Source of the DNA: UBA7332 sp051648105
Lineage (GTDB): Bacteria; Bacteroidota; Bacteroidia; Bacteroidales; UBA7332
NCBI GenBank assembly: GCA_051648105.1
Contig: JBOFEN010000056.1
Span: 1 to 64,000, forward strand
Direction of reading: 5' to 3'
DNA: 64,000 nt
Part shown: one piece after another, positions 60,822 through 64,000 of the stretch
How the letters are laid out: each line of letters begins with the position of its first letter
Numbering within the stretch: the first letter of the stretch is position 1
Notes under the pieces: generated by a model
What the model saw: the letters and a program-made list of their open reading frames with translations, nothing else
Told to the model about the DNA's origin: nothing
The model's database searches: none
Program-made: the position numbers and the translations under genes

Positions 60822-62426
60822 ATGTATACAAAGAGATTTAAAAATATGGCTGTTGGAGTGGTGGCTTGCTTAAGCCTATCTTCATGCTTTGCCGACTTAG
60901 ATACGTTGCCTCTAGACAAGGATGAGGTAACAGCTGAAGAGATCTACAAGAATCCAGACTCATACAAACAGGTTCTTGCTAAATGTTATGCTGGTCTTGC
61001 TGTCTCTGGACAGCAAGGTCCGTCAGACAATCCAGACATATCTGGATATGACGAAGGTGCTGCTCAATATATGAGAGCATACTTCAACCTTCAGGAGCTT
61101 CCAACGGATGAGGCTGTTGTTGGATGGAATGACCCAGGATTGCCAGAACTAAACACAATGACTTGGACCTCTGGTAACAGCTTCGTTTATGTAATGTACA
61201 GCCGTATCTATCTTCAGATTGCTTATGTAAATGAGTACCTAAGACAGACAACAGAGGCAAAACTAAACGAAAGAGGCATCACAGGAGATGTTCGAAATGA
61301 AATCCCTACATATCGCGACGAGGCAAGATTCCTTCGCGCACTATCATACTGGCACGGTATGGACCTATTTGGCAACATACCTTTCGTTACAGAAGATGAT
61401 GGTGTAGGCGCATTTCTACCTCCTCAGAAGTCAAGAGCTGAGATCTTTGCCTATATTGAAAGTGAACTTAAGTCTATCGAATCTAATGGTTATCTTCCAA
61501 CAAATGGAGAATACCCAAGAGCTGGTATGACTGCAGTTCAAACTCTAATGGCTCGTCTTTACCTAAACTCAGAGGCTCACATAGGTACACCAAGATGGGC
61601 AGATACAAAAACTTATGCTCAGAAGGTAATTCAAGCTAAAAGCTCTGGCGAAACAGGTGGATTGGCTCTTCAATACAAATACCTTTTCGCTGCTGAGAAC
61701 GACAAATATGCACGAGGTGGGTCACAAGGTGAGATCATCTTCGCTATTGCTTATGACAAAGACCGCACAAGAACTTATGGTGGAACTAAGTTCTTCACCT
61801 CTGGTGCTTATGGTGGAGATATGTCAGCTAAAAGCTTTGGTATGATAGGATCATGGGGTGGTATTAGAACAACTCCACAAATAGTTGACCTATTTGATCG
61901 TCAGGTAGATCGCCGTGCTGCTTTCTTCGACAGTGGGAATAAGGAGAACACAGCTCTTAGTATCTTTGGAGATGGATGGGGTTGTTATAAGTACACCAAC
62001 CTTCTTGAGTCTGATTGGGACAATACAGCAGGTCGCGAAGAGGATTGGCCAGATACTGACTTCCCTGTGTTCCGTCTTTCTGATGCTTACTTGATGTATG
62101 CAGAGGCTGCAATGAGACTAGGCGAAGTCAGTGATACACAAGCATTGAGCTACTTCAACCTTGTTCGTGCTCGTGCTGGACTTAGTGCTTTATCTGCTCT
62201 TACAGAAGAGGAGATGCTAAATGAGCGTGGAAGAGAGTTCTATTGGGAGTCACAACGTCGTACTGACTTGATACGTTTCGGTAAATTCACTGGTGGCCAA
62301 TACAACTGGTCATGGAAAGGTGGTGTACTTGCAGGTAAGTCAACCGACTCGAAGTACCGCATATTCCCTATCCCAGCAAAAGACATTGCTGCTAATCCAA
62401 ACTTAAAACAGAATCCAGGTTATTAA
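60822..62426 (+). CDS. SusD-family glycan-binding lipoprotein
   Basis: 534 residues. The lipoprotein signal ends L-S-L-S-S-C (Cys about 22). SusD/RagB features include Y-R-D-E-A-R-F-L-R-A-L-S-Y-W near 165, an S-D-A-Y-L-M-Y-A-E-A-A helix near 420, and a C-terminal I-F-P-I-P-A-K-D-I. It caps the SusC barrel and binds the oligosaccharide at the cell surface. It starts 23 bp after susC. Confidence 0.95.
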   Translation: MYTKRFKNMAVGVVACLSLSSCFADLDTLPLDKDEVTAEEIYKNPDSYKQVLAKCYAGLAVSGQQGPSDNPDISGYDEGAAQYMRAYFNLQELPTDEAVVGWNDPGLPELNTMTWTSGNSFVYVMYSRIYLQIAYVNEYLRQTTEAKLNERGITGDVRNEIPTYRDEARFLRALSYWHGMDLFGNIPFVTEDDGVGAFLPPQKSRAEIFAYIESELKSIESNGYLPTNGEYPRAGMTAVQTLMARLYLNSEAHIGTPRWADTKTYAQKVIQAKSSGETGGLALQYKYLFAAENDKYARGGSQGEIIFAIAYDKDRTRTYGGTKFFTSGAYGGDMSAKSFGMIGSWGGIRTTPQIVDLFDRQVDRRAAFFDSGNKENTALSIFGDGWGCYKYTNLLESDWDNTAGREEDWPDTDFPVFRLSDAYLMYAEAAMRLGEVSDTQALSYFNLVRARAGLSALSALTEEEMLNERGREFYWESQRRTDLIRFGKFTGGQYNWSWKGGVLAGKSTDSKYRIFPIPAKDIAANPNLKQNPGY

Positions 62427-62443
62427 TCACAATCAAGAAAGCT

Positions 62444-62486
62444 ATGGTTCCCCTCCTCTAATCTATATCCAAAAGAGGGGAACCAT
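62444..62486 (+). promoter_or_regulatory. Intra-operon hairpin between susD and susE-like genes
   Basis: A 12-bp perfect stem, ATGGTTCCCCTC (62444-62455) with GAGGGGAACCAT (62475-62486), encloses 19 bases. There is no T-run, so it looks like an mRNA-stabilising or partial-attenuation stem rather than a full terminator. It would let susC and susD messages accumulate above susE. Confidence 0.65.
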
Positions 62487-62518
62487 CAAGCTCTCTAAAC
62501 CAATTAATAGGTAATACT

Positions 62519-63619
62519 ATGAAGAGAATAACACTGTTATTACACGCAATGCTCATTGCGCTAATGATACTACCATCGTGTAGCGATGAAAAAGATCCCA
62601 TATATGAGCTAAAAACGGCTCCTATGATGGACTCACCATCAGGATATTATGTTCTAAATGCTGAGTCAAAAGAGTTCATCATGGAGACCTTCACCTGGAG
62701 TAAAGGTGAATATGGCTTTGATGCAGCTCCTGTCTACGGTGTGGAGGCATGCCTAGATCGCAATTTCGAAGCTGATATTGTAGAGCTTACTTCATCAAAT
62801 GATATGTTCAGTAACGTTACTGTTGCTAGAATGAATGCAGTATTGCAAGGTTGGGATGTAGAGCCTGAGGTAGAGACTGACTTATACATTCGTGTGAAAG
62901 CTACTATGAATGGTGCTAATACAATCTTTGTTTACTCTGATCCAGTACTTATTACTGTAGTTGGATTCAAGGATGCTGCTCCTATTAAACCAGCTCTTTA
63001 CATTGTTGGTAGTACGATGAATCCAGACGCTGAGTGGGCAAACGATGCATCAAAGATTGGGACTGGACTTATTCCAATCTTCACAGACAATAACAGCTCA
63101 AAAGATTTCACTTATACCTACACCGGATTCTTCCGCAAAGGTGAGTTCAAACTAGTTGTAACTCCTGGCGATTGGGGTAAACAATACGGTATGTCAGGTG
63201 GTTCTTTCGTTGCTAAGACTCCAGATCTTGAGCCAGGCAACATTGTAGTTGAAGCTGATGGATACTACAAAATGACTCTAAACATTGACGAGATGAGCTT
63301 CTCTATGCAAGCATTTGATGCGTCGGCTATTCCTGAGTACTCAAAAGTTGGTCTTATTGGAGGCTTTAATGACTGGGGTGGAGACCACGAACTAACAGGC
63401 TTCACTCACGATACAAAAATCTATGGAGGAGAAGTTACATTTGAGGCTGACTCTGAAGTTAAGTTCAGAGCTAATTCTGATTGGGGGATCAACTGGGGTA
63501 GTAATACATTCACTTACGGAGTAGGTGTAAAAGATGGAGCTAACATCCCTGCTGAGGCTGGTTCATACTATGTACAGCTAAACACAATCACAGGCCACTA
63601 TCTATTCTTGAAAAAGTAA
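62519..63619 (+). CDS. SusE/SusF-type starch-binding lipoprotein
   Basis: 366 residues. The lipobox is L-P-S-C (Cys about 21). An N-terminal Ig-like domain (30-150) precedes two SusE/SusF-type modules (about 155-265 and 270-366) with repeated tryptophans (P-G-D-W-G-K-Q-Y-G-M; F-N-D-W-G-G-D). The size is close to B. thetaiotaomicron SusE (387). It binds starch at the surface without cleaving it and helps fix the substrate of the locus. A strong terminator follows. Confidence 0.88.
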   Translation: MKRITLLLHAMLIALMILPSCSDEKDPIYELKTAPMMDSPSGYYVLNAESKEFIMETFTWSKGEYGFDAAPVYGVEACLDRNFEADIVELTSSNDMFSNVTVARMNAVLQGWDVEPEVETDLYIRVKATMNGANTIFVYSDPVLITVVGFKDAAPIKPALYIVGSTMNPDAEWANDASKIGTGLIPIFTDNNSSKDFTYTYTGFFRKGEFKLVVTPGDWGKQYGMSGGSFVAKTPDLEPGNIVVEADGYYKMTLNIDEMSFSMQAFDASAIPEYSKVGLIGGFNDWGGDHELTGFTHDTKIYGGEVTFEADSEVKFRANSDWGINWGSNTFTYGVGVKDGANIPAEAGSYYVQLNTITGHYLFLKK

Positions 63620-63656
63620 TACTCCTTTGAGTAATACAATAGTTAGTAAATAACAC

Positions 63657-63698
63657 GAGCGCCCTACTCTCATATGTGAGGGTAGGGCGCTTAATTTT
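63657..63698 (+). terminator. Terminator after the susE-like gene
   Basis: A 15-bp GC-rich stem (AGCGCCCTACTCTCA with TGAGGGTAGGGCGCT, one G-U) around TATG, followed by TAATTTTTA. It lies between susE-like and the amylase-like gene, so the latter may have less expression or its own promoter. Confidence 0.8.
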
Positions 63699-63738
63699 TA
63701 ATATCAAGATATCAAACTACAAAAGTAAAGCACACAAT

Positions 63739-64000
63739 ATGAATCTTAGATATACACTCACAACACTCCTTCTTCTCTGCCTACTGACAATTAAAGCCGA
63801 GCTCATAACCACAAACCCATCATTCGTCACTGAATCTGGCACTGTTGAAATCACCTTCGACGCCACAAAGGGAAACATGGGGATGGTTGGTGCAACCGAC
63901 TGCTACGCACACATAGGTATCATCACAAGTAAAAGCACAAGCAATTCCGATTGGAAGTACGTAAAAGCAGAGTGGAATGAGAACACCAATGACTGTAAAC
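63739..64000 (+). CDS. Probable alpha-amylase/starch-active enzyme, N-terminal part (cut by window end)
   Basis: 87 codons are visible from the ATG at 63739, and the gene continues past the window. A signal peptide (M-N-L-R-Y-T-L-T-T-L-L-L-L-C-L) ends at K-A. The next segment, L-I-T-T-N-P-S-F-V-T-E-S-G-T-V-E-I-T-F-D-A followed by D-C-Y-A-H-I-G, is the Ig-like N-terminal domain seen ahead of the GH13 catalytic domain in Bacteroidales outer-membrane amylases. The catalytic domain itself is outside the window, so enzyme activity is inferred. Confidence 0.7.
   Translation, partial: MNLRYTLTTLLLLCLLTIKAELITTNPSFVTESGTVEITFDATKGNMGMVGATDCYAHIGIITSKSTSNSDWKYVKAEWNENTNDCK

Overview
The window is chromosomal DNA from a member of the order Bacteroidales (Bacteroidota). 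The evidence is SusC/SusD/SusE-type outer-membrane genes, a PorZ-like type IX secretion protein, a DUF5683 gene after parAB, an OstA/SurA/PpiC/MutL cluster, AT-rich DNA, and repeated use of the Bacteroidales promoter signature (TTG, about 19-21 bp, then TAnnTTTG; most often TACCTTTG). A genus cannot be fixed from the sequence; PorZ hints at a Porphyromonas/Tannerella/Parabacteroides-like lineage. No rRNA, phage, insertion sequence or CRISPR was seen. Most of the window is housekeeping core genome.

Layout. 1-900: two identical initiator tRNA genes, each with its own promoter and terminator. 900-5,700 (minus): YqaA-like and polytopic membrane proteins, purD, and an RlmL-type rRNA methyltransferase with a 22-copy nonapeptide tail. 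5,990-9,930 (plus): parA, parB, a DUF5683 protein and a MltD-like lytic transglycosylase. 9,990-12,750 (minus): a TonB-dependent receptor and a His-rich small protein, followed by a regulatory intergenic region. 13,090-18,480 (plus): flippase-like membrane protein, pepD, an acidic small protein, and a SulP transporter next to a beta-carbonic anhydrase. 18,780-24,980 (minus): DUF2541-like protein, three tRNA-Val, a PH-like membrane protein, AcpH, RluA-type pseudouridine synthase, U32 protein, NlpC/P60. 25,000-33,230 (minus): mutL and an envelope-biogenesis cluster (LptA/OstA-like, SurA-like and PpiC proteins).

33,340-36,420 (plus): ECF sigma factor, probable anti-sigma factor, CpxP/Spy-like protein and S41 protease, which looks like an envelope-stress unit. 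36,420-38,140 (minus): PAP2 phosphatase and a degenerate tyrosine-phosphatase-like lipoprotein. Then rarA (plus), a glycosyltransferase, prfB with its programmed +1 frameshift, fadD, priA and a barrel protein (minus), nadD (plus), and porZ-like, rdgB, yitT and leuS (minus). 55,400-64,000 (plus): a small membrane protein, a LytS-type kinase and a LytTR regulator, followed by a starch-type susC-susD-susE locus and the start of a probable alpha-amylase cut by the window edge.

The most unusual structure is a pair of intergenic arrays, about 18.6 kb apart. Each has exactly four copies of a palindromic 22-bp unit centred on TACGTACGTA, at exactly 22-bp spacing. Other points of interest are a probable free-standing ~75-nt transcript beside a perfect inverted repeat, the minisatellite tail of the methyltransferase, the frameshifted prfB, a catalytically degenerate phosphatase-like lipoprotein, and a conserved-looking hairpin between susD and susE.
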